Assembly (NCBI GenBank): GCA_964410665.1
Contig: CAYPIE010000048.1
Coordinates: 1-44,825, forward strand
Source of the DNA: CAYPIE01 sp964410665
GTDB taxonomy: Bacteria > Planctomycetota > Planctomycetia > Gemmatales > Gemmataceae
Reading direction: 5' to 3'
Length of the DNA: 44,825 nucleotides
The position numbers and the translations under genes are program-made. Below the pieces are notes generated by a model. The model did no database searches. It was not told the DNA's origin and saw nothing but the letters and a program-made list of their open reading frames with translations. How positions within the stretch are numbered: position 1 is the stretch's first letter; the number at the start of each line of letters is the position of its first letter. Shown here one piece after another: positions 1 to 10,035 of this stretch.

Positions 1-1077
1 TTCAGAATGGGCAAGCTAGCAGTTTTAGATAATCAAACTATTTAACACATAAATGATGTCTATAGGTCTGAACCTTATCGGGTGTACTTGAACAAGTCCC
101 CTTCGCATTTTCTTTCTGCGGGATTGTAGAGCTTAATCCGTTCCGAAACACCCCTCGCAACGATATCACGACCTCATCATCTGACTGAGAGCCAGATTCA
201 TTCCATCGTGTCCGACCCAGGGATTGCGAGCGAGCATCCGATGGGAATATACATTGATATATTTTTAACGCTGGTTTATCCAGGTTGTCTGCCGGTTATC
301 TTGATCTTTATCCGCTCAGCCGGGCGGAGGCTGGCAAAGATTTGACACCGGCCAGGAATGCCGAACTCCGGTCACCAAAACGTCCTCCACAAACGGGGAA
401 AGCGTGTCTCGGGTGAACCGGCGCATCCGTAGCCGCTTGCTTCGAGGTCTGACAGCATTGTTCTGCCTACGATTTCTACCATTGGATAGACTGGTTGCAC
501 AACGAGGGAGTCGACGACGGTCTCTGGTAAACCATAACGATTTTGATGTCTCCTGCTTCACTTCGTCTTCCCTAATGTCCCTTGATCTACCAGGTTTGTT
601 CTTTAGAAATTGATTAGTTCATCTCTGCCCGGCCTAGAAGCGAAAATTGCTGGAGATTTTGCCCATTGTGAGCCGTGTCTTCGCCGACCATTCCCACTCG
701 GTGTAAACAGGTGAGCAATCGTGACGATCCTGAAAGCCGTTGGGCTTCCACCTGGGTCGTGCTGGCAAAGCACGCCCCAGGTGATCCGACGGAGCTCGAC
801 CATGAGCTGTTGAAGGGCAGATACAACCAGATCGAGAACCGCTCGAAAAAGGCGGCTGGATTGAACAGCCCAGCGTGCATCCAGATAAGATGCACTCCAA
901 GGCGATTCCTGGCTTGATCAAACGTTTTCGGCAAGAGGTTAAGACTCCGTCCGTGCCTCGGTCTAGCCGCATGAGATGACCGATCGCTCTGCCGGTACGA
1001 CAGAACCGGTGTGTGAATAAGCTACAATACGCCCGTATTCCGTTTTCATTTCGTGAACATGTTGCGAGGGGGGGCTT
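1..1077. other. Region without a supported gene
   Basis: I see no convincing coding sequence here. The short open frames on both strands have mixed composition, no recognisable motif and no good ribosome binding site. The first 300 bases are relatively AT-rich. An imperfect hairpin lies at 751-781. The last part (about 960-1077) is the upstream region of the sigma factor gene and probably holds its promoter, which I could not assign. Confidence 0.5.
751..781. repeat. Imperfect inverted repeat (hairpin)
   Basis: The arms cctgggtcgtgct and agcacgccccagg pair over 13 positions with one mismatch around a 5-base loop. No T-tract follows on either strand, so there is no reason to call it a terminator. 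It sits in a gene-free stretch and its role is unknown. Confidence 0.4.
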
Positions 1078-1638
1078 GTGGAACAGGTCACCGAAATGCT
1101 CGAACTGATCGGGCGGGGCGATGGGCGGGCTGCCGATGCGTTGTTGCCGTTGCTCTATAACGAATTGCGCGTCCTGGCCTCGGACCGCCTGGCCCGGGAG
1201 AAGCCAGGGCAGACATTGCAGCCGACCGCTCTGGTCCATGAGGCCTATCTACGACTGGTTCGGGGCGGGTCTGAAGTCGGGTGGGACAGCCGCGGCCACT
1301 TCTTCGCTGCGGCCGCCGAGGCGATGCGTCGCATCCTTATCGACCGCGCCCGCGAGAAGCAGGCCCTGAAACGCGGCGGCGACCAAGGCCGGGAGCCTCT
1401 GGAGGCTGCCGAACTAGCCGTCCCGGTCCCGGATGAGCAACTCCTGGAGATCAACGATGCTCTGGAACAGTTGGAGAAAACCGAACCCGTGACCGCCGAA
1501 GTGGTCAAGCTTCGCTTTTTCGCCGGGCTCACCTTGGAGGAGGTCGCCTCGGCTCTGGGTGTGTCCACCAGGACCGTGAGCAAACACTGGGCGTTCGCTC
1601 GCGCATCACTGCTGCAGCTCCTTGACGACGCGACTTGA
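1078..1638 (+). CDS. ECF-type RNA polymerase sigma factor
   Basis: A 186-residue ECF sigma factor of the planctomycete sig-70_X6 type (TIGR02999-like). Region 2 covers roughly residues 5-75 (NELRVLASDRLAREK, then TALVHEAYLRLV). Region 4 is a C-terminal helix-turn-helix around residues 145-182 (LTLEEVASALGVSTRTVSKH). The start is GTG, preceded by a G-rich gcgaggggggg. The Ser/Thr kinase gene begins 87 bases downstream on the same strand. In Planctomycetota such sigma factors are often encoded beside a membrane kinase thought to control them, so the two probably form one signalling unit. No anti-sigma factor gene is present, which fits kinase-based control. The regulon cannot be read from this window. 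The family call is firm and the regulatory link is inference. Confidence 0.9.
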   Translation: MEQVTEMLELIGRGDGRAADALLPLLYNELRVLASDRLAREKPGQTLQPTALVHEAYLRLVRGGSEVGWDSRGHFFAAAAEAMRRILIDRAREKQALKRGGDQGREPLEAAELAVPVPDEQLLEINDALEQLEKTEPVTAEVVKLRFFAGLTLEEVASALGVSTRTVSKHWAFARASLLQLLDDAT

Positions 1639-1725
1639 AACCGGAGAGTTCTGAACTTTGCGTTCCTGTTTCACTCCAAGAATCCGCTTTGACTTAGGGA
1701 GTTCGCGCAAAGAGGGGGACCTACG

Positions 1726-4700
1726 ATGACGAATGTTCGGGAAATCTTCTTCGAAGCTATGGACGTCCCCGCGATCGAGCGGGAAGCCTTCCTCGACTGG
1801 GCGTGCGGCGAGAACCCTGTTCTCAGGTCCGAGGTCGAGGCTCTGCTGCGGAACTGGGAAGCTGCAGGCACTTTTATGGAAGCCTCTGTTGACCTCCGCC
1901 TGGCCGGTCAGACGCCGAATCTCCGTTCCGAACCCACCCAGGAAGGGAATCCTCGCGGTGGTCACGACGCAAAGCTAGCCGACCGTATCACGTTGGTCGG
2001 GCGTTTGCCTGGTGGTGGAGGTGCAGCGTTGCCCACGGTGGCCGGCTACGAACTCCTCGCGGTACTGGGACGCGGCGGTATGGGCGTCGTCTACGCCGCC
2101 CACCAGGTCGGCGCCGACCGCATCGTCGCTCTGAAGACGATCGGAGCTGGGCAGGACGAGCCGACCCGAGAGCGATTCCGGCGCGAGGCAGAAGCAGCGG
2201 CTAGGTTGAGGCACCCCGGAGTCGTCGAGATCTTCGACGTCGGGGAAGCCGAAGTGGGACCCTACTTCTCGATGGAGTATTGCCCCGACGGCAACCTCGA
2301 CGATTACTTACTGGGTCGCCCACTCGATGGTCCGGCAGCAGCGCGGCTCGTGTCGTCCCTCGGCCGGGCAGTCGGGGCCGCCCACGACTCCGGGCTCCTG
2401 CACCGAGACATCAAACCGGCCAACGTCCTGCTCGCCCGACGCCACCAGGCTCAAGCGACCGTCGCGGGGAACCGTGAAGATCGCCGCCCGCTGTCAGATT
2501 TCGAGCCCAAGTTGACGGACTTCGGGCTTGCGAAACGGGTCGGGGACGACAAGCTTACCCAGACCGGAATGTTGCTGGGGACGCCGCCGTACATGTCCCC
2601 GGAACAGGCATCTGGAGCGCTCGACTTGGGGCCGGCATCGGACGTCTATGCGCTCGGGGCAGTCCTCTACGAATGCCTGACCGGGCGACCGCCGTTCCTG
2701 GGAGCGACTCCGGTCCTGACCATCGCCATGGTGATCGAGCAGGAGGTGGTCCCGCCCCGGCGGTTGCAGCCAGGCCTGGCAAAGGACCTAGAAACCATCT
2801 GCCGGAAGTGTCTGCACAAGGACCCTTCGCGTCGTTACTCCAGCGCGGGCGAGTTGGCCGATGACCTGGATCGGTTCCTCGCGGGCCGGCCGATCACCGC
2901 CCGGCCCGCCGGTCCGATCGAGCGGATGTCCAGGTGGGTTCGTCGGAACGCGGTGGTGACGGCCGCGGCCGCGGCGGTCGTGCTGAGCCTGATCGCGGGC
3001 GTCATCGTTTCAGCGGCCTATGCAATGGCCGCCGCCCAAGAGCGAGACCTCAAGGACGACGCCCTCAGAGCCAAATCGGTGGCACTAACTGCTGAGTCGG
3101 AGCAGCGTCAGCAAGCCGAGCGTGCCTTGGCGGTATCCGATGCAATCAGGAACTTGTTGCTTGAGGACTTGATCGGTCAAGCCAATGTCCGGTATCAGAT
3201 GAACAGGCTGAGGGCCGAGGGACGCCAAGACGCATTCGACAAAGATCCTAGAGTGAGCGAGTTGCTCAACCGGGCGGCCGAGTCGTTGACCGAGTCACGG
3301 ATTGAGGAACGATTCCCTGCGCAGCCGCTGGTTCAGGCCGATATTCTCTATTCAGTGGGGCGAGCTTATGCCGCCGTGGGGGACCTGAAGCAGGCCGTGA
3401 AGCATTTAGAGCGATCTGAACAATTACTTAGTAAACACGCTGGCAACGACTCCCCCAAGACACTCATTTGCCGCAATAGTCTGGGCATCACGTACGCAGA
3501 TGCTGGGCGATTCGACAAAGCCATTCCGCTTCTCGAGAACACGCGCAAGCTGATGAAACGGAAGCTCGGCGAAGACCACCCCGACACCCTCGCGGCCTAT
3601 GGCTACCTGGCCATGGCATACACCGATGCCGGGAGGTTCGACGAGGCCATCACGATCTACGAGGGAACGCTCAAACAGATGGAGGTTGCTTTAGGCGAAG
3701 ACCACCGGTACACACTCACCACCCGCACCGAACTGGCCGGGGTATATCTCAAAGCCGGACGGCTCGACGAGGTCATCCCGATCTACGAGACAACCCTTAA
3801 GATGATGAAACGAATGCTGGGCGAAGACCACCCCGACACACTCTTCACCCGCTCCAACCTGGCCAATGTTTACTCGGAATTAGGGCGGCTCAGCGAAGCC
3901 ATCCCGCTCTACGAGACAACCCTCGAGTTGATGCAACGCAAGCTGAGTCAAGACCACCCCAACATCTCTGTGACCCGATCCAACTTGGCCGTCATGTACA
4001 TCAAGACGGCGCGGTTCGATGAGGCCATCCCGCTGCTCGAGACAACCCTCAAACTGCAGGAAGCCAAGCTCGGCGAAGACCACCCCAACAGCCTGGCCAC
4101 CCGCAATAATCTGGCCATTGTGTACATAAAAACAGGAGAGCTCGAGAAGGCTGTCTCGTTATTCGAGACGACCCTCAAGGTCACGGAACGGAAACTGGGC
4201 AAGGAACACCCCGACACACTCAGCACCTGCCAAAATCTGGCCAGAGCATATCTCCAAGTCGAACGGATCGGTGAGGCCATAGCGCTGCTCGAGGCGACAC
4301 TCAAGGTGATGGAACGCAAACTGGGCAAGGAACACCCCAAGACCCTCAACACGCGCACCAGCCTGGCCGAGGCCTACCTAGACGCAGGCCAGATCGAGGA
4401 AGCTCTACCACTTCTCGAGGCGACGCTCAGGGTACAGGGACCCCAGTTGGGCCAAGACCATCCCAAGACGTTGACCACCTGCACCAGCCTGGCCAGGGCA
4501 TACATGGAAGCCGGACGGATTGATGAGGCCATTCCGATTCTCGAGACAACATTTCAGTTGATGACACGCAAGCTGGGCAAAGACCACCCTTCGACTCTCA
4601 TCGCTCACACCAACCTGGCTGGGGCATACATGGAAGCCGGACGGATTGATGAGGCCATTCCGCTGTTCGAGGCGAAGCTCAAGTTGCTGGAACCCAAGTT

Positions 4701-5628
4701 GGGAACAGAACACCCCGACATCCTCTCCACCCGCATTCGTATGGCCGAGGCGTTCATCGATGCTGGACGGATCACCGAGGCGGTGCCACTGCTTGAGGCA
4801 ACCTTGAAGTTGATGGAACCCAAGTTAGGAACAGAACACCCCTCTACACTCGAAGCGCGTACTCTGCTGGCCCATGCGTACGGTCGTCAGGGAATGACCG
4901 AGGCGTCACTAGGCCTACTCGAGCGAGTGGTCGAATCGAAAGAGCGGATCCAGGGGGAGGATCACCCCGATACCCTTGTCTCGCGTTACAACTTGGCCAA
5001 CGCGCTCAAGAATGCGGGGAAGCTCGACGAGGCGTTGCCTCTGTTCGAATCGGCATACATTGGAATGAAGAAACGGGACCGTTGGCAAGAAAACACCTTA
5101 CTTTTCCAGAGCGCTCTCATCGAAGCGTACGGTGAGGCGGCTCGCTTCACGAAGCAAGAGGTGTTACTTCGCGACCAGATCGGCCTGTTCAAGTCCAAGA
5201 CACCGGATGGTGAATCCGACATCGCCTCGGTCCAGATTAAACTTGCCCGTTGCCTGATGCACCAAGGGAAATACGCCGAGGCTGAGCAATTCGCTCGATC
5301 CGCATGGCGTGCGTGGCGAGAATCCGCACCAGGCTCGTGGCAAACGGCCGAAACGGAGTCGATACTCGGCGATGCATTGCTCAGTCAGGGGAAGTACACC
5401 GAGGCTGAGAAACATCTCACCGCGGGCTACGCGGGACTGAAAAACGCTCTCGCTGCGACCCATTCGCAGAGCCCGACGGCGGTGCGCGACCGCACCTTAT
5501 GCGATGCGCTCAACCGACTGGTCCGGCTCGCCGAGGCTACCGAATCACCCGACAAGGAGAAGAAATGGCGGTCTGAACGCTCAGAACTCCTGGATCCCTG
5601 TAACGAATCTTCGAACCAGCCTTGGTAG
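1726..5628 (+). CDS. Transmembrane Ser/Thr protein kinase with kinesin-light-chain-type TPRs
   Basis: A 1300-residue Hanks-type kinase. The kinase domain runs from about residue 108 to 390: glycine loop LGRGGMGVVY near 115, ATP-binding Lys137 (ALKTI), catalytic Asp228 in HRDIKPANVLL, Asp265 of DFG, and the activation segment GTPPYMSPEQA. A short N-terminal region resembles the one that precedes many planctomycete kinases. A single hydrophobic segment near 410-436 would anchor it in the membrane, putting the C-terminal part on the other side from the kinase. After a charged linker come about fourteen 42-residue TPRs with the kinesin-light-chain signature (LGEDHPDTL, ETTLKLM). They probably sense or bind a partner protein. 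The gene follows the ECF sigma factor by 87 bases and is likely co-regulated with it. The kinase looks catalytically intact. The partner and signal are unknown. Confidence 0.93.
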   Translation: MTNVREIFFEAMDVPAIEREAFLDWACGENPVLRSEVEALLRNWEAAGTFMEASVDLRLAGQTPNLRSEPTQEGNPRGGHDAKLADRITLVGRLPGGGGAALPTVAGYELLAVLGRGGMGVVYAAHQVGADRIVALKTIGAGQDEPTRERFRREAEAAARLRHPGVVEIFDVGEAEVGPYFSMEYCPDGNLDDYLLGRPLDGPAAARLVSSLGRAVGAAHDSGLLHRDIKPANVLLARRHQAQATVAGNREDRRPLSDFEPKLTDFGLAKRVGDDKLTQTGMLLGTPPYMSPEQASGALDLGPASDVYALGAVLYECLTGRPPFLGATPVLTIAMVIEQEVVPPRRLQPGLAKDLETICRKCLHKDPSRRYSSAGELADDLDRFLAGRPITARPAGPIERMSRWVRRNAVVTAAAAAVVLSLIAGVIVSAAYAMAAAQERDLKDDALRAKSVALTAESEQRQQAERALAVSDAIRNLLLEDLIGQANVRYQMNRLRAEGRQDAFDKDPRVSELLNRAAESLTESRIEERFPAQPLVQADILYSVGRAYAAVGDLKQAVKHLERSEQLLSKHAGNDSPKTLICRNSLGITYADAGRFDKAIPLLENTRKLMKRKLGEDHPDTLAAYGYLAMAYTDAGRFDEAITIYEGTLKQMEVALGEDHRYTLTTRTELAGVYLKAGRLDEVIPIYETTLKMMKRMLGEDHPDTLFTRSNLANVYSELGRLSEAIPLYETTLELMQRKLSQDHPNISVTRSNLAVMYIKTARFDEAIPLLETTLKLQEAKLGEDHPNSLATRNNLAIVYIKTGELEKAVSLFETTLKVTERKLGKEHPDTLSTCQNLARAYLQVERIGEAIALLEATLKVMERKLGKEHPKTLNTRTSLAEAYLDAGQIEEALPLLEATLRVQGPQLGQDHPKTLTTCTSLARAYMEAGRIDEAIPILETTFQLMTRKLGKDHPSTLIAHTNLAGAYMEAGRIDEAIPLFEAKLKLLEPKLGTEHPDILSTRIRMAEAFIDAGRITEAVPLLEATLKLMEPKLGTEHPSTLEARTLLAHAYGRQGMTEASLGLLERVVESKERIQGEDHPDTLVSRYNLANALKNAGKLDEALPLFESAYIGMKKRDRWQENTLLFQSALIEAYGEAARFTKQEVLLRDQIGLFKSKTPDGESDIASVQIKLARCLMHQGKYAEAEQFARSAWRAWRESAPGSWQTAETESILGDALLSQGKYTEAEKHLTAGYAGLKNALAATHSQSPTAVRDRTLCDALNRLVRLAEATESPDKEKKWRSERSELLDPCNESSNQPW
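3340..5103 (+). repeat. Array of 14 in-frame 126-bp TPR-coding repeats
   Basis: Within the kinase gene, 42-codon units begin at 3340, 3466 and so on every 126 bases to 4978, with no insertion or deletion between units. Each encodes a TPR ending in a variant of LGEDHPDTL. Units at about 4474-4725 share long near-identical stretches (AGRIDEAIP with the same codons), suggesting recent internal duplication. The last unit is partial and diverged. Confidence 0.85.
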
Positions 5629-5678
5629 CAATGCACCCGGCTAGGATCGAGGTGGTATCTGTCGAGGATTTGCCGCAC

Positions 5679-5718
5679 GCGGGTTGGCGAGCCAACCACC
5701 GCACCGGTCAACTTTTTA
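5679..5718 (+). terminator. Possible terminator after the kinase gene
   Basis: The hairpin ggttgg-cgag-ccaacc lies at 5682-5697 and can be extended outward with a bulge (gcgg / ccgc). A run of five T follows at 5713-5717, about 15 bases after the stem. That spacing is longer than in a classical intrinsic terminator, so the call is tentative. It lies 50 bases after the kinase stop codon. Confidence 0.35.
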
Positions 5719-6026
5719 GCACCACTCCGTCCTCCGCCTGGGATTCCGGCAAACGCTGCCGCGAGTCGAACAGATGATTGGGCTGAGACGAATCCATCGT
5801 CGCGGAGGCAATCGGGGCGGCCATTTCTTGCCAGCAATGATGTCGCCATTCCCTTCTGCACTTGTTCCGATCTCGCCTGGCTTCGACCACTCCTCGGCAG
5901 TCTGTGGCATTGGAATCGACATCATGATCCGGGTTGCAAGAACGCACTTGGCCCAACTTTTCCTAAACAAGGTCAACGACGATCGCAGCCAAATCGCGTT
6001 TACTGCAGGCTGCGACCGTTTTCGAC
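5719..6026. other. Intergenic stretch between convergent genes
   Basis: This lies between the convergent ends of the kinase and the PhoD-like phosphatase. The short open frames on both strands show no family motif and no ribosome binding site, so I do not call a gene. Confidence 0.4.
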
Positions 6027-7619
6027 TCAGCTCGGTTTGGCACCTGGCCGGCCGGCTTCGACCATGAACGAGGCCCTGGTAACCACCTTGCCACCGGGCT
6101 TGGTCACATCCTCGACCGCCACGTAGTCGCTACGCCACTCGTCTGGGGTCACGGTGCAACGCACATAGCCGCGTTCGGCTGAGTGAAACTTGACGCCCCG
6201 GTTTGCTGCCAGAAGCAAATCAAGGTAGGGCGGCTTGGCGGTTCCGTTGCCACCACTGGAGATGGAGGTGGTAACAAATTCGCTGGCGACGACCGGGGTT
6301 TCATCCTTGCGATCATCAACATGCAGGTCGTTCACCCAATTGGAGTGAATGTCGCCGGTCAAGACGACGGGATTCGGCACTCTGCGGGCGGCGAGGAATT
6401 CCATCAGGCGCATCCGCTCATGCGTATACCCTGGCCACTGGTCCATCGAGTATTGCAGCCCACCCTCGCCCTGACCAATGCCCGCCATGGCCATCATGAC
6501 CTGCTGAGCCATCACATTCCAGGTTGCCTGGGAGTTCAACAGCGAGGCCATTAGCCACTCCCGCTGCCGCCGGCCCATGATACTTGCCTTGGGGTTCAGT
6601 GCCGCGTCGTTCAGTTCAGAACGGCGGTCGCCATTGGGCTGATCGCTACGGTACTGGCGGGTGTCCAAGACCATCAGTTCGGCCAGCTGGCCAAACGATG
6701 CCTTGCGATACAACTGCATGCGTGGTCCCCGCGGAAGCGAGAGTTTCCGCAGCGGCATGATCTCGTAGTAAGCTTGATAGGCATTCGCCCGGCGGAGCAG
6801 GAACTCCGCCGGGTCGACTCCTTCTTCTTCCGAGATCGTGTTGGCATAGTTATTGTCAAACTCGTGGTCGTCCCAGGTGACAAACCATGGACAAATCGCA
6901 TGCATGCCTTTCAGCAGCGGATCCACTCGATACTGAGCGTAGCGGATCCGGTAGTCGTTAAGCGACTCGATTTCCGCACCGAGGTGTTTGCGGACCAGGT
7001 TGTCCCGTCCTGCATACTCATAGATGTAGTCGCCGAGGAAAAAGACCAGGTCGGGTTCGTCTTTGGCCATCTGCTCATAGGCAGTGAACAGACCCTGCTC
7101 ATAATGTTGACACGAGGCGAAGGCAAAGCGGAGCTGAGCGGGTTCGGTATCCTTGGCCGGAAGAGTCCGGGTTTGCCCGACAGGGCTTTCGGCCTCGCCA
7201 ACCCGAAAGCGGTAAAAGTACCAGCGACCCGGTTCCAAACCGTCCGCCTCGATGTGAACCGCATGACCTAGTTGCGGCGTGGCCACGGTCGTGCCCCGCT
7301 GCACGATCTGCTTCATGCCTTCATCGCTGGCCAATTCCCAGCGCACCTCGATCAGCTCCGCGGGCATCCCCCCGAAAGGTTCTAGCGGCTTTGGCGCGAG
7401 TCGGGTCCACAGAACGACCCCCGTGTCGGTCGGATCTCCCGAGGCGACACCGAGGGTGAATGGATCCGAGGCGAACGACGGCTTGCGGACAATGCGACCC
7501 TGCGCCTGCAGTCCCAAGCAAGGAATACTGGCGAGGGCGGAGGTATAAGCCAGAAACATGCGCCGGCTGACGCCGCCTTCATGGCGGACAGCGCGGCGTA
7601 GATCCGTCAGGTTAAACAT
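6027..7619 (-). CDS. phoD: PhoD-like alkaline phosphatase, Tat-exported
   Basis: A 530-residue metallophosphoesterase of the PhoD family, which hydrolyses phosphodiesters or phosphomonoesters outside the cytoplasm. The N-terminus carries a twin-arginine leader (VSRRMFLAYTSALASI). An N-terminal fibronectin-like domain (DPFTLGVASGDPTDTGVVLWTRL) comes before the catalytic domain. Metal-binding motifs are present: FASCQHYEQG, FFLGDYIYEYAG, WDDHEFDNNYA and GDIHSNWVNDL. I chose the ATG at 7619 because an aaagg sequence lies eight bases upstream; an in-frame ATG at 7637 has no such site. The next gene on the strand (MBL-fold hydrolase) lies 120 bases upstream, so co-transcription is possible. Regulation by phosphate is plausible, but no Pho box was identified. 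Confidence 0.92.
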   Translation of the reverse strand: MFNLTDLRRAVRHEGGVSRRMFLAYTSALASIPCLGLQAQGRIVRKPSFASDPFTLGVASGDPTDTGVVLWTRLAPKPLEPFGGMPAELIEVRWELASDEGMKQIVQRGTTVATPQLGHAVHIEADGLEPGRWYFYRFRVGEAESPVGQTRTLPAKDTEPAQLRFAFASCQHYEQGLFTAYEQMAKDEPDLVFFLGDYIYEYAGRDNLVRKHLGAEIESLNDYRIRYAQYRVDPLLKGMHAICPWFVTWDDHEFDNNYANTISEEEGVDPAEFLLRRANAYQAYYEIMPLRKLSLPRGPRMQLYRKASFGQLAELMVLDTRQYRSDQPNGDRRSELNDAALNPKASIMGRRQREWLMASLLNSQATWNVMAQQVMMAMAGIGQGEGGLQYSMDQWPGYTHERMRLMEFLAARRVPNPVVLTGDIHSNWVNDLHVDDRKDETPVVASEFVTTSISSGGNGTAKPPYLDLLLAANRGVKFHSAERGYVRCTVTPDEWRSDYVAVEDVTKPGGKVVTRASFMVEAGRPGAKPS

Positions 7620-7739
7620 AGCGATAACCTTTCTCATCCATCGGATAGTCGGTACCGAATCGTCAATCCAGCACAGCTACTTGTAGGGACATGCCGGCCG
7701 ATCGAATGCGAAAGTTCGATGAAAGATCGAGTTGTTGGT

Positions 7740-8507
7740 CTAGCTTGTTGGTTGAACTGGAAAATCCATGATCGCGCCATCGGCAGGGATCCAAAGCTGA
7801 TCCTGAGAAATGCCGTGTTGCTCGGCAAGCGAGCGTAAGTCCGCACGCGAAGTAGTGCAATGGTCGAGTGCTTCGAGGTGGACTGCAATGACCTTGGCCT
7901 GACCCGCGGCCTGACATATCGCAATCGTTTGCTCAGCGTCCATAATGATCGGATCGCTGTTGGCAAGCCTCGCCCCGCCTGAGTGGGTAATGATCAGCTG
8001 AGGCTGATGGTCTCGTATCACCTGCGCGACTACCTCGTACCAGATCGTATCGCCCGCCCAGTAGAGCGTCGGCTCCCCCGCTGCTTGGAAGACAAAACCG
8101 GAAACTGGTCCCATCCGCTCTACCCACTCGCCAGTGCCATGTTGCCCGGGTGTACGCATCAGGGTGATGCCCTCCCAGCTATGGGTAGTTTCGACCGGAA
8201 TGACGTTCGTAAATCCCATCCCCGTGAGAGCTGCAGCATCACAAGGTTGGCATACGATCGGGCCATCCTTGGATAATTGCTCCTGGGCTGTCGGGTCGAA
8301 ATGATCGGGGTGGAGGTGGGAGATGAGCACCAGACCCACTCCGCTCATGATCTCCTCCGGCGTGCAGGGCAGGTCGACAAGCGGGTTTGGTGAGATATCG
8401 GCAAATGACGGGATGCTATGCTTTGGCCCCAGAAAAGGATCGATCAGAATCACTTGCTGGGCCATCGACAATCGAAGGGTGGCATTGCGAATCAGCTGGA
8501 TCTTCAT
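7740..8507 (-). CDS. Metallo-beta-lactamase-fold hydrolase (UlaG/YtnP-like)
   Basis: A 255-residue MBL-fold protein without a signal peptide. The metal-binding motif SHLHPDHFD supplies His64, His66, Asp68 and His69. A later TPGQHGTG and a WAGDTIWYE segment fit the further metal ligands of the fold, and HLEALDHC near the C-terminus gives the last histidines. The arrangement resembles the UlaG/RomA branch of cytoplasmic hydrolases (lactonase, phosphodiesterase or general metal-dependent hydrolase); the substrate cannot be told. The ATG at 8507 is preferred over an overlapping TTG at 8510. A gggggac sequence lies upstream. It is 92 bases downstream of the DUF1501 gene on the same strand. Confidence 0.88.
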   Translation of the reverse strand: MKIQLIRNATLRLSMAQQVILIDPFLGPKHSIPSFADISPNPLVDLPCTPEEIMSGVGLVLISHLHPDHFDPTAQEQLSKDGPIVCQPCDAAALTGMGFTNVIPVETTHSWEGITLMRTPGQHGTGEWVERMGPVSGFVFQAAGEPTLYWAGDTIWYEVVAQVIRDHQPQLIITHSGGARLANSDPIIMDAEQTIAICQAAGQAKVIAVHLEALDHCTTSRADLRSLAEQHGISQDQLWIPADGAIMDFPVQPTS

Positions 8508-8599
8508 CAAGTTGTCCCCCTGGTGATTCCATGACCCCCTTCAACAAGGATCGGCTGCGTGACCTGCGATCAAGAACTGGTTGGCAAGTCCTGAGGGGA

Positions 8600-10000
8600 T
8601 CATGCCAGAATCCCCTTCACTACCTCGCCATACACATCGGTCAGTCGATAGTCACGACCGCCGTGGTGGAAGGTGAGTTGCTCATGGTCGAGGCCCATCA
8701 GATGCAAGATGGTGGCGTGTAAGTCGTGGATATGCACCTTGCCCTCGACGGCATAGTAGCCATAGTCATCGGTTTTGCCATAGACCATGCCACCCCGGAC
8801 GCCGCCACCAGCCAGCCACATCGTGTACCCATGTGGGTTGTGATCCCGTCCATCGTTCCCTTGAGCAACCGGGGTGCGGCCGAATTCACCACCCCAAAGC
8901 ACCAGCGTTTCATCGAGTAATCCGCGCACCTTTAAATCTTTTAGCAAAGCGGCAATCGGCTGATCTACTTCGGCGGCGTTACGTGCGTGCGCCTTGCGTA
9001 GGTTGCCATGCTGGTCCCACTTGTAGCTGTGGCTACATTGCACGAAACGGACACCCCGTTCGATGAAGCGGCGAGCCATAAGACACTGCCGTCCGAAATC
9101 GCGGGTGGTCTGGTTGTCCAAGCCGTAGGCCCGTTGGATCATGGCGGGCTCGTCACTGATGTCTTGCAGTTGCGGAACCGAGGTCTGCATGCGATACGCA
9201 AGTTCGAAGGAGTGAATACGGGCCTCCAGTCGATCGTCATGTCCCACCTGGGTCAGGTGGTCACGGTTCATTTGGCCGAGCAAATCCAGCTCGGCCCGTT
9301 GTTGTTCGATGGAATCGCCGGAAGCATTTTCAATAAACGGGATCTTGGCCCGCTCGGATGGGATGCTGGCATTGCCAATCGGAGTGCCCTGGAAATCGGC
9401 GGGCAGAAACGCCGAGCTATACGCAGTGGCTCCACCGTGCGACGTGGTCGGGCAGATCGTGAGGAAACCGGGCAGGTCGCGGTTCTCACTTCCGAGCCCG
9501 TAGGTGATCCAAGAACCCATACTCGGCCGTATAAATGTATCGCTACCTGTATGAAGTTCTAGCAGAGCTGCTCCGTGCCGCGAGTTCGAACCATTCATGC
9601 CATTGATGATGCACAGATCATCGACGCACTTGGCGATCTCGGGGAACAATTCACTTACATAGGCCCCAGACTGTCCGTGCTGGCAGAACTTCCAAGGTGA
9701 TTGCAGAAGATTGCCCGTCGGGCTCGACACCACCCGCGGCTTGGGGAACGGCAGTGGCTTGCCATGATCCCGCTTCAAGAGTGGCTTGTAATCAAAGGTG
9801 TCCACCTGCGACGGTCCGCCGTGCATAAACAAGAAAATAATTCGCTTGGCTCGGGCGGGAAACCTTGCGGGCCGCGCTGACAGTGGCCCAGCAAGTGTTT
9901 CTTCGGCGAGCAACCCTGCGAGGGCCAGGTTGCCAAAGCCTACGGCACTCTGGCGCAGCATGTGCCGACGCGAGAATCGACGGGTCAGGTCCGGGAACAT
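8600..10000 (-). CDS. DUF1501 protein (sulfatase-like fold), Tat leader
   Basis: A 466-residue DUF1501 protein. The N-terminus has a twin-arginine leader (FSRRHMLRQSAVGFGNLALAGLLA). Typical family motifs follow: RAKRIIFLFMHGGPSQVDTFDYKP, LVLWGGEFGRTP, NPHGYTMWLAGGGVRGG and HDLHATILHLMGLDHEQLTF. DUF1501 proteins are distantly related to sulfatases and alkaline phosphatases and are highly expanded in Planctomycetota, usually as the partner of a PSD1/PSCyt protein, which is the gene 35 bases upstream here. The pair is probably exported and works in the periplasm; its biochemical role is still unsettled. No truncation seen. Confidence 0.93.
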   Translation of the reverse strand: MFPDLTRRFSRRHMLRQSAVGFGNLALAGLLAEETLAGPLSARPARFPARAKRIIFLFMHGGPSQVDTFDYKPLLKRDHGKPLPFPKPRVVSSPTGNLLQSPWKFCQHGQSGAYVSELFPEIAKCVDDLCIINGMNGSNSRHGAALLELHTGSDTFIRPSMGSWITYGLGSENRDLPGFLTICPTTSHGGATAYSSAFLPADFQGTPIGNASIPSERAKIPFIENASGDSIEQQRAELDLLGQMNRDHLTQVGHDDRLEARIHSFELAYRMQTSVPQLQDISDEPAMIQRAYGLDNQTTRDFGRQCLMARRFIERGVRFVQCSHSYKWDQHGNLRKAHARNAAEVDQPIAALLKDLKVRGLLDETLVLWGGEFGRTPVAQGNDGRDHNPHGYTMWLAGGGVRGGMVYGKTDDYGYYAVEGKVHIHDLHATILHLMGLDHEQLTFHHGGRDYRLTDVYGEVVKGILA

Positions 10001-10035
10001 CTTCGGTCCTCATACGTTGACTGGCATCGATGGAG

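Noticed and set aside
634..1239. 201-codon minus-strand frame crossing the sigma factor start
   Set aside because: It overlaps the sigma factor on the opposite strand, and the translation has no recognisable motif.
5427..5976. Minus-strand frames after the kinase, considered as transposase remnants
   Set aside because: I could not find a catalytic motif, terminal inverted repeats or target duplication.
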